From assembly GCA_035472475.1 (NCBI GenBank), contig DATIPA010000240.1, positions 1 to 43,586 on the forward strand: DNA of 43,586 nt, given 5' to 3'. Of the stretch, positions 8,366 through 16,989 are shown piece by piece (position 1 is the first letter of the stretch; each line of letters starts with the position of its first letter). Under the pieces are notes generated by a model that had not been told where the DNA came from, did not search any database, and saw only the letters and a list, made by a program, of their open reading frames with translations. The position numbers and the translations under genes were made by a program. The DNA comes from JAFAXD01 sp035472475. GTDB lineage: Bacteria > Pseudomonadota > Alphaproteobacteria > Rhizobiales > Xanthobacteraceae.

Positions 8366-9484
8366 ATGAAGGTGACTGTCGAACGCGCCGATCTTCTCAG
8401 ATCGCTCTCGCATGTGCATCGGGTCGTCGAACGGCGCAATACGATCCCGATTCTCGCCAATGTCCTGGTGCGTGCCGATCGCTCGCAACTCTCGTTCAAG
8501 GCCACCGATCTCGATCTCGAGGTGATCGAGGCGATCGCGGCCGAGGTCAGTCCGGGCGGGGTGACGACGGTGCCTGCGCACATGTTCTACGAAATCGTGC
8601 GCAAGCTTCCGGAAGGCGCCCAGATCGTCCTCGAGACCACGGGCGACCGGGCCACGATGTCGATCCGCGCCGGGCGCTCTCGGTTCACCCTGCAGACGCT
8701 GCCCGATAGCGACTTTCCCGACCTCGCGGCGGGCGACATGGCGCATCGGTTTGTGCTCGCCGCAGCCGATCTCAAGCGACTGATCAATAAGACCCAGTTC
8801 GCGATTTCGACCGAAGAGACGCGCTACTATCTCAACGGCATCTATTTGCACACCGCCGGAAGCGGGAAGAAGCTTTCGTTGCGTGCTGTCGCGACCGACG
8901 GCCACCGCCTCGCTCAGGTGGACCTCGCCGCGCCCGCCGGTGCCGACGGCATGCCGAGCGTTATCATCCCGCGCAAGACCGTGGGCGAGATCCAGCGGCT
9001 GATTGAGGACATCGATGGTGAAGTCGTGGTCGAGCTTTCGCAGGCAAAAATCCGCTTCACCGTCGGCTCGGTCGTGCTGACCTCGAAGCTGATCGACGGA
9101 ACATTCCCGGATTATGCGCGGGTTATCCCCCACAACAACGACAAGCAGCTCGAGGTCGGGCGCAAGGAATTCGAGCAGGCGGTTGACCGCGTGTCCACGG
9201 TATCGAGCGAACGCGGCCGGGCGGTCAAGCTGTCGATTGCTGCGGGTAAGCTCGTCCTGTCGGTCACCAACCCGGACTCCGGCAGCGCGACCGAAGAGCT
9301 GGAAGTCGTCTACGAGGCGGATCCAATCGATATTGGCTTCAACGCACGCTACCTGTTGGATATCGCCGCCCAGATCGATGGAGACACGGCTGTCCTCAAG
9401 CTCGCCGATCCAGGCTCGCCGACGCTTATCGAGGACAAGGCAAACAAAGGCGCGCTGTACGTACTGATGCCGATGCGCGTTTGA
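8366..9484 (+). CDS. dnaN: DNA polymerase III beta subunit (sliding clamp)
   Basis: A 372-residue beta clamp, the ring that tethers DNA polymerase III and other enzymes to DNA. It starts MKVTVERADLLRSLSHVHRVVERRNTIPIL in typical alphaproteobacterial form. The middle has RAVATDGHRLA and the end has the conserved YVLMPMRV, which forms part of the protein-binding pocket. The length fits three clamp domains of about 125 residues. It is in the conserved order dnaA-dnaN-recF. No truncation or unusual residue was noticed. Confidence 0.98.
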   Translation: MKVTVERADLLRSLSHVHRVVERRNTIPILANVLVRADRSQLSFKATDLDLEVIEAIAAEVSPGGVTTVPAHMFYEIVRKLPEGAQIVLETTGDRATMSIRAGRSRFTLQTLPDSDFPDLAAGDMAHRFVLAAADLKRLINKTQFAISTEETRYYLNGIYLHTAGSGKKLSLRAVATDGHRLAQVDLAAPAGADGMPSVIIPRKTVGEIQRLIEDIDGEVVVELSQAKIRFTVGSVVLTSKLIDGTFPDYARVIPHNNDKQLEVGRKEFEQAVDRVSTVSSERGRAVKLSIAAGKLVLSVTNPDSGSATEELEVVYEADPIDIGFNARYLLDIAAQIDGDTAVLKLADPGSPTLIEDKANKGALYVLMPMRV

Positions 9485-9604
9485 TATACTTTCTCGGAGT
9501 ATTGGGTTCGCGACCGCATTGCGCCGGGCAAGTCGCGCCGTCGCGGAAGCGATCGCTCGCCCGTCTTTGGTTTTTGCTTGCGCGGGTTGATGCAGGAGCG
9601 CCCG

Positions 9605-9673
9605 GTGTCCCGATTCCGAAGTTCGCCATTCATTGCAACACGCGCGACGCGAACTTCGGAATCGAAAGGACAC
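9605..9673. repeat. Long palindromic element A (dnaN-recF intergenic)
   Basis: The arms CGATTCCGAAGTTCGC (9611-9626) and GCGAACTTCGGAATCG (9649-9664) pair perfectly over 16 bp. An outer GTGTCC/GGACAC pair (9605-9610 and 9668-9673) is separated by an AAA bulge at 9665-9667. The loop is 22 bases. Together with element B it forms an inverted pair that resembles a REP/BIME-like or miniature mobile sequence. Confidence 0.8.
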
Positions 9674-9689
9674 TAGCAAATCTATGATT

Positions 9690-9766
9690 CTAGTGCCCCT
9701 TTTGAACTCGAAGTTCGCAATTGGACATGCGGCATTGGCATGCGAACTTCGGGTTCGGGGCACTAG
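9690..9766. repeat. Long palindromic element B, inverted relative to element A
   Basis: The outer arms CTAGTGCCCC (9690-9699) and GGGGCACTAG (9757-9766) pair perfectly. The inner arms at 9704-9719 and 9741-9756 pair at 15 of 16 positions, with the shared core CGAAGTTCGC. A TTTT bulge (9700-9703) is on the left arm, whereas element A has AAA on its right arm, so B is an inverted copy of A. Element B ends 12 bases before the recF start codon, so the hairpin could affect recF translation. Confidence 0.8.
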
Positions 9767-9778
9767 CGCTTCATCGCA

Positions 9779-10921
9779 ATGACTGCCGCCGCTCGCATTC
9801 GCCGTCTGACGCTGACGAACTTTCGCAACTATCACGCTGCCACCGTTTCGATCGAGCATCACACGATTGTGCTGGTCGGCCCGAACGGCGCCGGCAAGAC
9901 CAATATTCTCGAGGCGATCTCGTTTCTAACGCCGGGCCGCGGGCTGCGCCACGCAACCCTCGAGGACGTTGCCTTCAGTGAAGGCGACGGGACCTGGGCG
10001 GTGGCGGCTGAGGTCGAAGGCGCGCTCGGAATCGTGACACTGGGCACTGGAATCGACCCGCCCGCCGCTGAGACCAAGCAGACGTCGCGGCGGTCCCGCG
10101 TCGACCGCGAGCCGGTGTCATCCGTCAGCGCGTTTGCGAACTATCTGCGCGTGTTGTGGCTGGTGCCCTCGATGGACAGTCTGTTCAGCGGACCCGCGTC
10201 CGATCGCCGACGATTTCTCGACCGCCTAGTGCTGACGATCGATGCCGAGCACGGTGCGCGCGTCGGTGCGCTTGAACGCGCGCTTCGCTCCCGCAACCGC
10301 TTGCTCGAACAGCCGCGCCCGGATGAGCATTGGCTGGACGCAATCGAGCATGAGACTGCTGAACTTGCGGTTGCAGTAGCGGCCGCGCGCTCGCAAACGG
10401 TGGAACTGCTGACGGACGCGTTGACGACGCGGCACGACCCGATATTTCCGTCGGCGGAGATCGCGCTCGACGGCTGGATCGAGGCGCTGGTACGCACATA
10501 CCCCGCCATCGAAATCGAGGATCGTTATCGCACGGTTCTGCGCAAGAACCGCGACCGCGATAAAGCCGCGGGCCGCACACTCGACGGAGTCCACGTCACA
10601 AACCTCGAAGTGACTTACACTGCCAAGGCGATTGCCGCACGCGACGCTTCAACCGGAGAGCAAAAGGCGCTGCTCATCGGTCTTGTCCTTGCCAATGCCG
10701 AACTGATTGCACGGCTTACTGGCTTTGCGCCGATATTGCTGCTCGACGAAGTGGTAGCGCACCTCGATCCCAGCCGGCGCGCAGCGTTGTTCGACGCACT
10801 GGGCCGCCTTGGGAGTCAAGTCTGGATGTCCGGGGCGGATCCCGTCGCTTTTGGTGATGTCGCCGCGCGTGCGCAGGTCATTGCAGTAGACGCCGGCAAG
10901 TTAAGCTCGCGCGCCGTGTGA
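9779..10921 (+). CDS. recF: DNA replication and repair protein RecF
   Basis: A 380-residue SMC-like ATPase that helps load RecA at gaps together with RecO and RecR. Walker A is GPNGAGKT at residues 34-41, the ABC-type signature is STGEQKALL and Walker B is ILLLDEV followed by AHLDPSRR. The N-terminal LTLTNFRNY is typical. The start codon lies just after palindromic element B with no clear purine-rich ribosome binding site, so its translation may be weak or structure-dependent. Length is normal. Confidence 0.97.
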   Translation: MTAAARIRRLTLTNFRNYHAATVSIEHHTIVLVGPNGAGKTNILEAISFLTPGRGLRHATLEDVAFSEGDGTWAVAAEVEGALGIVTLGTGIDPPAAETKQTSRRSRVDREPVSSVSAFANYLRVLWLVPSMDSLFSGPASDRRRFLDRLVLTIDAEHGARVGALERALRSRNRLLEQPRPDEHWLDAIEHETAELAVAVAAARSQTVELLTDALTTRHDPIFPSAEIALDGWIEALVRTYPAIEIEDRYRTVLRKNRDRDKAAGRTLDGVHVTNLEVTYTAKAIAARDASTGEQKALLIGLVLANAELIARLTGFAPILLLDEVVAHLDPSRRAALFDALGRLGSQVWMSGADPVAFGDVAARAQVIAVDAGKLSSRAV

Positions 10922-11294
10922 GCATCGTCGCTCGATTTAGGCTGTTATAGCTGAGCGTGATGCCCAAACAGCGAGGATGATGCCGAAAGGTCAATCAATT
11001 GCGCGGTGCCGAGGGCCCTGGCGCGGGCACGGTAACCACACGGCGCGACAGTCGTTTTTTGCGCTTGCATTCAAGCCGGGGCCGCCTGATTGTAATTTTG
11101 TCGTGGCGTCTGATCGCCGGCGGGCGGGGGTTGCATGCTTTGTTCGCGAAATGCGGACATTCGTTTGGACGTGAATCGCATCTTTAGAGTGGCCGCCTTA
11201 GGCCACCCCGGTGGCTCGCGTGCCTAGGTTTTTCTCGCCTTCCCGCCCGAGGAATGGTCAGGGCGTTGCCGATGTTGTGCGGCGGGGAGAATTC
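10922..11294. other. recF to GGDEF/EAL gene intergenic region
   Basis: No gene is supported; small frames here lack any protein-like pattern. A hairpin GTGGCC/GGCCAC (11189-11194 and 11201-11206, loop of six) sits just before an in-frame GTG at 11211. That GTG has no ribosome binding site, which is one reason I place the downstream start at 11295. Confidence 0.5.
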
Positions 11295-13097
11295 GTGAGC
11301 GCGGGGACAGAGCGGGGGGGAGCGCAGCAATCGGGCGCTTCAAACCCATTCACGGCCGAGCAGCTCGATCAAATCGAGCGCATGATCGACAAAGCCGTCG
11401 CCGAGCGCACTGCCGATCTACAAGCGCGCGAGCAGGAGCTCCTCAATCAAAATCTTCTATTCAACGCGGCACTCACCAATATGTCCCAGGGCCTCGTGAT
11501 GTTTGATGCCGAGGGACGGGTGATCATCTGCAATCAACGCTATCTCGATATGTACGGACACACCAACATACAGCCCGGCTGCACGTTGGCGGAGTTACTG
11601 CGCGAACGTGTGGAGACCGGCAGCTTTGCGGGCGATCCGGTGGCGTATGCGCAGGCAATTATTACGCGCGCAGCTGCCGCGAAGACTGAGACCCGTATCA
11701 TAGAGGTCTCCGATGGGCGAACCATCGCAATTGCGAACCAGCCGATGCCGGCGGGCGGATGGGTCGCAACCCACGAAGACATCACGGCGCGGCGGCAGGC
11801 TGAGAAGCAAATTGCCTATCTGGCGCGTCACGACACGTTGACGGATCTGCCCAACCGCGCTCGCCTGCGCGAATGGTTGACGCATGCGCTGACCCAGTCT
11901 CATCGAGGGCGGCCGCTGGCCGTGCTTCATATCGACCTCGATCATTTCATGACCTTGAACGACTCGCTGGGCCATCCGATCGGCGATGAACTGTTGCGCG
12001 CGGTGGGCGAGCGCTTGCGCGCCAATGTCGGCGACAATGATCTTGTGGCGCGCATCGGCGGTGATGAATTTGCCGTTGCTCTGAGCGATACTGCCACTGC
12101 CAGCGAGGCCGCCGCCATTACGACCCGCATTTGCGACGCGATCCGGGTGCCGTACGAGATCGCGGGCCACACTCTTATGATTGATTCGAGCGTCGGGATT
12201 TCGCTGGCCCCGGACGACGGTAGCGATGCCGATGCCCTGATCAAGAATGCCGATCTCGCATTGTCGCGCGCCAAGTCCGAGGGCCGTGGCATCTATCGGT
12301 TCTTCGAGCCGGAGATGGACGCCCGGACGCAGGCGCGCCGCAAAATCGAATTGGCGCTGAAGAACGCTCTTCCGAGAGACGAGTTCGAGCTGTTCTATCA
12401 GCCGATCGTCAACCTCAAGACCAACCAGATCACGTCGTTTGAAGCGCTGCTGCGCTGGCACCACCCCGAGCGGGGGTTGATTTTGCCAACGGAATTCGTT
12501 CCGGTCGCCGAGGAGATCGGCTTGATCGCGCCGATCGGGGATTGGGTCATCTATCAGTCCTGCAAGGAAGCGGCGACCTGGCCAGAGCATCTCAAGGTGG
12601 CCATCAACCTCTCGCCCGCCCACCTGGCGCGATCGAACATCATCGCGCTGATCACGGGTGCGCTCGCCGCTGCCCGGCTACCAGCGAACCGCGTGGAACT
12701 CGAAGTGACCGAGGCCGTGCTGTTGCATGCCACGGAGAATACGCTTGCGACGCTGCACCAGCTGCGCGACATGGGCGTACGCATCGCCCTCGACGATTTT
12801 GGAACCGGCTATTCGTCGCTCAGCTATTTGCGCAGCTTCCCATTCGACAAGCTCAAGATCGATCGCAGCTTCATCAAGGACATCGGCGAGAACGAGGAGT
12901 CGGTCGCGATCATTGAAGCGATTGCAATGCTGGCCAAGGCGCTCAACGTCACAACCACGGCCGAAGGCGTCGAAACCGAGCAGCAGCTGCGCGAGATTCG
13001 TCGTCTCGGCTTCACCGAAATGCAGGGTTTTCTGTTCAGTCAGCCGCTACCGCGCGCCAAGGTGCAGCCCGTCAATTGGCCCATCTCGCCGATCTGA
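11295..13097 (+). CDS. PAS-GGDEF-EAL cyclic-di-GMP signalling protein
   Basis: About 600 residues with three parts. A short coiled region and a PAS-like domain (about residues 55-165) come first. The GGDEF domain follows, with an intact GGDEF at 255-259 in RIGGDEFAV. The EAL domain has EALLRW at 383-388, DDFGTGYSS near 500-508, KIDRSFI and TAEGVET. GGDEF makes cyclic-di-GMP and EAL degrades it; both sites look competent. The RxxD inhibitory site before GGDEF reads GDND, so product inhibition there is probably absent. There is no transmembrane segment, so it is cytoplasmic. GTG 11295 has GGGGAG at 11284-11289; a longer form from GTG 11211 is possible. It sits between recF and gyrB, which are usually adjacent. 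Confidence 0.93.
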   Translation: MSAGTERGGAQQSGASNPFTAEQLDQIERMIDKAVAERTADLQAREQELLNQNLLFNAALTNMSQGLVMFDAEGRVIICNQRYLDMYGHTNIQPGCTLAELLRERVETGSFAGDPVAYAQAIITRAAAAKTETRIIEVSDGRTIAIANQPMPAGGWVATHEDITARRQAEKQIAYLARHDTLTDLPNRARLREWLTHALTQSHRGRPLAVLHIDLDHFMTLNDSLGHPIGDELLRAVGERLRANVGDNDLVARIGGDEFAVALSDTATASEAAAITTRICDAIRVPYEIAGHTLMIDSSVGISLAPDDGSDADALIKNADLALSRAKSEGRGIYRFFEPEMDARTQARRKIELALKNALPRDEFELFYQPIVNLKTNQITSFEALLRWHHPERGLILPTEFVPVAEEIGLIAPIGDWVIYQSCKEAATWPEHLKVAINLSPAHLARSNIIALITGALAAARLPANRVELEVTEAVLLHATENTLATLHQLRDMGVRIALDDFGTGYSSLSYLRSFPFDKLKIDRSFIKDIGENEESVAIIEAIAMLAKALNVTTTAEGVETEQQLREIRRLGFTEMQGFLFSQPLPRAKVQPVNWPISPI

Positions 13098-13269
13098 TCA
13101 GGCCGTCGTTCAGGCTTGCGAATCGGTCCGCGAGGGCGCCGCAGCAATCACAGAATTTTAATTAATTATCAATGTGTTAAGGGCCTTCTTTTTGCCCTGT
13201 ACGATACCTATATTTCGTGTCACACCGATTGTTCAAAATTTGCCGCAACTCGCACCGACTCGAGCGTCC
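13098..13269. promoter_or_regulatory. AT-rich region before gyrB, likely promoter
   Basis: Positions about 13155-13175 are a run of A and T (around TTAATTAATTATC), in strong contrast to the surrounding GC-rich sequence. A short hairpin AGGGC/GCCCT with a T-rich loop follows at about 13180-13198. No exact -35/-10 pair can be defended, but base composition makes this the best candidate for the gyrB promoter. Confidence 0.4.
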
Positions 13270-13578
13270 ATGGCCGAAGCCGCGCGTCAAAAACCCCAGC
13301 CGGAGCCGTCCGATTACGATTCCGGATCCATCAAGGTTCTCAAGGGCCTCGATGCCGTGCGCAAGCGGCCGGGCATGTATATCGGCGACACCGACGATGG
13401 CTCCGGCCTGCACCACATGGTGTACGAGGTCGTCGACAATGCAATCGACGAGGCGCTCGCCGGCTTCGCCAAGGAGGTCAGCGTCACCCTGAACCCGGAC
13501 GGCTCGTGCACAGTGCGCGACGACGGCCGTGGTATCCCGGTGGACATCCACAAGGGGGAAGGGGTTTCGGCCGCTTAG
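13270..13578 (+). CDS. gyrB: GyrB N-terminal fragment (up to the amber codon)
   Basis: 102 residues from ATG 13270 (MAEAARQKP). An in-frame ATG at 13174 exists, but the added residues do not look like GyrB. The fragment holds the N-box and the first ATP-lid motif of the GHKL fold only, so alone it could not hydrolyse ATP. Confidence 0.85.
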   Translation: MAEAARQKPQPEPSDYDSGSIKVLKGLDAVRKRPGMYIGDTDDGSGLHHMVYEVVDNAIDEALAGFAKEVSVTLNPDGSCTVRDDGRGIPVDIHKGEGVSAA

Positions 13579-13584
13579 GTCATC

Positions 13585-15693
13585 ATGACCCAGCTGCATG
13601 CCGGCGGAAAATTTGACCAGAATTCCTACAAGGTATCGGGGGGCCTGCACGGCGTCGGGGTTTCGGTCGTTAACGCGTTATCGACTTCGCTCAAGCTCAC
13701 GATCTGGCGCGACGGCCGGGAGTATTCGATGGAATTCCGCGACGGCGAAGCCGTGGCGCCGTTGGCAATCGTCGGCGACGCCGACAAGCGCGGGACCGAG
13801 GTCACTTTCCTGCCGTCACCCAGAACTTTCAGCATGCTCGAGTTCGACTGGGCGACCATCGAGCACCGGCTGCGCGAGCTTGCGTTCCTCAATTCCGGTG
13901 TGCGGATTGTGCTTTCCGACCAGCGTCACGCGGTCGAGAAGCGCGAGGAGATGCGCTACGAAGGTGGGGTAGAGGCCTTCGTAAAATATCTCGATCGCAA
14001 CAAAAGCCCGCTGGTGCCAGCTCCGATTGTGATCCAGTCGGAGCGCGATGGCGTGTCGCTCGAGTGTGCCTTGTGGTGGAATGACGGTTATCACGAGGCG
14101 GTCTATTGCTTTACGAACAATATCCCGCAGCGCGACGGCGGCACTCATTTGGCCGGGTTTCGTGGGGCGTTGACGCGGCAAGTGACCGGTTATGCGGAGC
14201 AAAACAGTCCGGCCCGCAAAGACAAAGTGGCGCTGACGGGAGATGACTGCCGCGAGGGACTAACCGCGGTTTTGTCCGTGAAGGTTCCGGACCCGAAGTT
14301 CTCCTCGCAGACCAAGGACAAGCTCGTGTCGTCCGAGGTCCGGCCGGTGGTCGAAGGCATCATGAACGATGCCTTGCAGGCCTGGTTCGAGGAACATCCG
14401 TCGGAAGCGCGGGAAATCGTCGGCAAGGTGGTCGAGGCGGCGGCCGCGCGGGAAGCTGCACGCAAGGCGCGCGAATTGACCCGCCGCAAGGGCGCGCTGG
14501 ATATTGCGTCCCTGCCCGGCAAGCTCGCCGACTGCCAGGAGCGCGACCCGGCCAAATCCGAGCTGTTTATTGTGGAAGGTGATTCCGCCGGCGGCTCCGC
14601 CAAGCAGGGCCGCAATCGCGAGTTTCAGGCGGTGTTGCCGCTGCGCGGCAAGATCCTCAATGTCGAACGCGCCCGCGTCGACAAGATGCTGTCGAGCCAG
14701 GAGATCGGCACTCTGATCACGGCGCTCGGGGCCGGCATCCGCGAGGATTTCAACCCGGACAAACTGCGCTATCACCGCATTATCATCATGACCGATGCCG
14801 ACGTGGACGGCGCCCATATCCGCACGCTGCTGTTGACCTTCTTCTTTCGCCAGATGCCGGCGCTGATCGAGCGCGGATACCTCTACATCGCCCAGCCGCC
14901 GCTCTACAAAGTCACCCGCGGCAAGTCCGAGCAGTATCTCAAGGACGAACGCGCGCTTGAGGATTCCTTGATCGCGGGCGGGATTGAGGATGCGGTGTTC
15001 AAGCTGTTCAACAACAGCGAGCGCGCCGGCGCCGATCTGACCTCACTGGTCGAAGAGGCGCGCTCGATCCGCGGCATACTTGCCAATCTGCACTCGCGCT
15101 ACAACCGCAAGGTTGTCGAACAGGCGGCGATCGCCGGCGTGCTCACCCCATCGGTATTCGATGATCCGGAGAAAGCGCAGGCGGCCGCAACCTACATCGT
15201 ACGTCGGCTCGATGCGCTCGCCGACGAGACCGAGCGCGGCTGGCAGGGCCATTTCCAGGACGGCTTCCACTTCGAGCGCACCGTTCGCGGCGTCAAGGAG
15301 GCGGCGTTCATCGATCAAGCCTTGCTCGCGTCGGCCGACGCGCGCAAGCTCGATGAGCATGCGGCCGCCCTGCAGGCCACCTACGCGCGGCCCGGGCTGC
15401 TGCGCCGCAAAGGCGAGGAAACCGCCATCCACGGCCCCGTCGATCTGTTTGAGGCGGTCACAGCGGCGGGCCGCAAGGGCATCGCTCTGCAGCGTTACAA
15501 GGGCCTTGGCGAGATGAACCCTGAGCAGCTGTGGGAGACCACGCTCGATGCCGAAGCTCGCACCCTGCTGCAGGTGAAGGTGAAGGAAGGCGAGGACGCG
15601 GACAACATCTTCGCCGAGCTGATGGGCGACCTGGTCGAGCCCCGGAAGAATTTCATCCAGGAACATGCGTTGACGGCAAGCGTCGACGTGTGA
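13585..15693 (+). CDS. gyrB: GyrB C-terminal fragment (after the amber codon)
   Basis: 702 residues from ATG 13585, two codons after the TAG. It holds the rest of the GHKL ATPase, the transducer domain, the Toprim metal site and the C-terminal tail ending FIQEHALTASVDV. It lacks the N-terminal arm and the N-box. No ribosome binding site for independent initiation stands out before ATG 13585, so it reads as the continuation of one original gene. Confidence 0.9.
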   Translation: MTQLHAGGKFDQNSYKVSGGLHGVGVSVVNALSTSLKLTIWRDGREYSMEFRDGEAVAPLAIVGDADKRGTEVTFLPSPRTFSMLEFDWATIEHRLRELAFLNSGVRIVLSDQRHAVEKREEMRYEGGVEAFVKYLDRNKSPLVPAPIVIQSERDGVSLECALWWNDGYHEAVYCFTNNIPQRDGGTHLAGFRGALTRQVTGYAEQNSPARKDKVALTGDDCREGLTAVLSVKVPDPKFSSQTKDKLVSSEVRPVVEGIMNDALQAWFEEHPSEAREIVGKVVEAAAAREAARKARELTRRKGALDIASLPGKLADCQERDPAKSELFIVEGDSAGGSAKQGRNREFQAVLPLRGKILNVERARVDKMLSSQEIGTLITALGAGIREDFNPDKLRYHRIIIMTDADVDGAHIRTLLLTFFFRQMPALIERGYLYIAQPPLYKVTRGKSEQYLKDERALEDSLIAGGIEDAVFKLFNNSERAGADLTSLVEEARSIRGILANLHSRYNRKVVEQAAIAGVLTPSVFDDPEKAQAAATYIVRRLDALADETERGWQGHFQDGFHFERTVRGVKEAAFIDQALLASADARKLDEHAAALQATYARPGLLRRKGEETAIHGPVDLFEAVTAAGRKGIALQRYKGLGEMNPEQLWETTLDAEARTLLQVKVKEGEDADNIFAELMGDLVEPRKNFIQEHALTASVDV

Positions 15694-15753
15694 TTATCCC
15701 AAATCGGGTATTGGGCCGATTTCCGGATCCCTCTAATCCAGGGGAGGAGTGCA

Positions 15754-16983
15754 ATGACACGCGCAGCACGCCCGCATTGGGCAATGGGCTCTTTGGCGGC
15801 AGCCACGTTTTCGATCGCGCTTGGTTTGACATGCACTGCGGCTCCAGCCGCCGAGACCTTCAAAATCGGCTTGATCGCGTCCTACACCGGGCCGTTTGCC
15901 ACGTGGGGACCGCAATTTCAAAATGCCATTGAGGCATTCCAGGCGATCAACGGAAAGACGGTCAAGGGCCCGAAGGGCGAGGATATCGCGGTCGAGCTTA
16001 CCTACCGGGACGCCGCCAGCGGCGGTGCGGATAAGGCCAAGCAACTGGGGGAGGAGTTGATCCTACGTGAGCGCGTCAAAATGCTCGCCGGGTTCGAGCT
16101 GTCGCCGCACGCCATGGCGGTGGGCGATATCGCAACCCAGGCCAAGACCCCGGTCGTGATCATGAACGCCGCGACCGCGTCAATCGTGCGTGGCTCGCCC
16201 TACTACGTGCGCACCAGCGTCACGGTTCCGCAGTGGGCGGCATCGATCGGCAAATGGGCGGCCGACAACGGCATCAAGTCGGTCTACACCATCGTTAGCG
16301 ACTACGCGCCCGGTCTCGACGCCGAGACCTACTTCCAGAAGGCCTTCAAAGCCGCAGGGGGCCAAATCGTCGGCAGCGCGCGCACGCCGCAGCAAGAGAC
16401 AAATTTCGCCGTCTACATGGAGAAGGCGATGCAGGCGAAGCCCGACGCCATCTACATGTTCCAGCCTGGCGGCTCGCCGTCGATCTCCTTCGTCAAGGCC
16501 TATGTGGAGCGCGGCCTCAAGCAGGCCGGCATCAAGCTCCTTGGCGGCGGCGAATTTGCCGAGTTGTATCTGCCGCACTTCTCCGACGACGTGATCGGAG
16601 TCGTCTCGGTCAACCATTACACCGAGACCAATAAGCTTCCCGAAAACATCATTATGCGCGACCAGCTGCACAAGATGTTCGGCGACAAAGGCGTGACCGA
16701 CATTGCCTCGGTCGCCGCCTGGGACGGGATGAACCTGATCTATACGGCGCTGCGCGAGGCCGGCGCCTCGGCGGAAGGGCTCAAATACATCGACTCCATG
16801 AAAGGAAAGACCCTGCGTAGCCCGCGCGGCGAGATCATGATCGACCCGCAAGAGCGCGACATCGTCCAGAACATCTACATTCGCCGGATTGAAAAGGTCG
16901 GCGGCCAGCTGCAGAACGTCGATATCTTCACCTTCCCGATGGTGAAGGATCCATGGAAGATCGACAACCCGCCGAAGTCCTGA
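15754..16983 (+). CDS. ABC transporter substrate-binding protein (Leu/Ile/Val-type family)
   Basis: A 409-residue periplasmic binding protein of the Peripla_BP_6 (branched-chain amino acid-type) family. A signal peptide is clear, with likely cleavage after Ala33 (APAA then ETFKIG). The family start IGLIASYTGPFATWG follows. The family captures amino acids, amides or aromatic acids for an ABC importer. No permease or ATPase gene is nearby, so it is an orphan whose ligand cannot be read from context. The C-terminal KDPWKIDNPPKS resembles KDPWKELNPPK of the second binding protein at 21289-22491, which points to paralogy. A strong GGGGAGGAG precedes the ATG. Confidence 0.93.
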   Translation: MTRAARPHWAMGSLAAATFSIALGLTCTAAPAAETFKIGLIASYTGPFATWGPQFQNAIEAFQAINGKTVKGPKGEDIAVELTYRDAASGGADKAKQLGEELILRERVKMLAGFELSPHAMAVGDIATQAKTPVVIMNAATASIVRGSPYYVRTSVTVPQWAASIGKWAADNGIKSVYTIVSDYAPGLDAETYFQKAFKAAGGQIVGSARTPQQETNFAVYMEKAMQAKPDAIYMFQPGGSPSISFVKAYVERGLKQAGIKLLGGGEFAELYLPHFSDDVIGVVSVNHYTETNKLPENIIMRDQLHKMFGDKGVTDIASVAAWDGMNLIYTALREAGASAEGLKYIDSMKGKTLRSPRGEIMIDPQERDIVQNIYIRRIEKVGGQLQNVDIFTFPMVKDPWKIDNPPKS

Positions 16984-16989
16984 CTTCGG

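Larger units (their letters stand above)
13270..15693 (+). pseudogene. gyrB: DNA gyrase subunit B, reading frame interrupted by in-frame TAG
   Basis: The complete gyrB locus is 808 codons in a single frame, interrupted only by TAG at 13576-13578 (codon 103). GyrB powers ATP-dependent negative supercoiling with GyrA. The sequence reads ...EGVSAA-stop-VIMTQLHAGGKF..., and the family has Glu at the stop position, so a GAG to TAG change explains it. Everything else looks functional: E53/N57 of the N-box, DDGRGIP at 84-90, GGLHGVGV at 124-131, the QTK loop near 347, Toprim Glu436 in EGDSAGG and TDADVDGAH. I label it broken because of the stop. The gene is essential, so a base-call error, a second gyrB copy elsewhere or read-through must be considered. 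Confidence 0.9.

Noticed and set aside
9605..9766. LexA/SOS box before recF
   Set aside because: GAAC and GTTC words are present but with 5-base spacing, not the GTTC-N7-GTTC direct repeat typical of alphaproteobacteria; the palindromic elements explain them.
8105..9862. 585-residue minus-strand frame across dnaN
   Set aside because: It is an antisense shadow of dnaN in GC-rich sequence, with Arg/Asp/Leu-rich composition and no domain pattern.
10977..11187. Two small frames between recF and the GGDEF/EAL gene
   Set aside because: No ribosome binding site and no protein-like pattern.
13174..13269. Extended N-terminus of gyrB from ATG 13174
   Set aside because: The added 32 residues do not resemble GyrB and cover the AT-rich promoter-like stretch; ATG 13270 fits the family.
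13576..13578. TAG as recoded amino acid (amber reassignment)
   Set aside because: At least seven other genes in the window use TAG as a normal stop, so general reassignment would extend them all.
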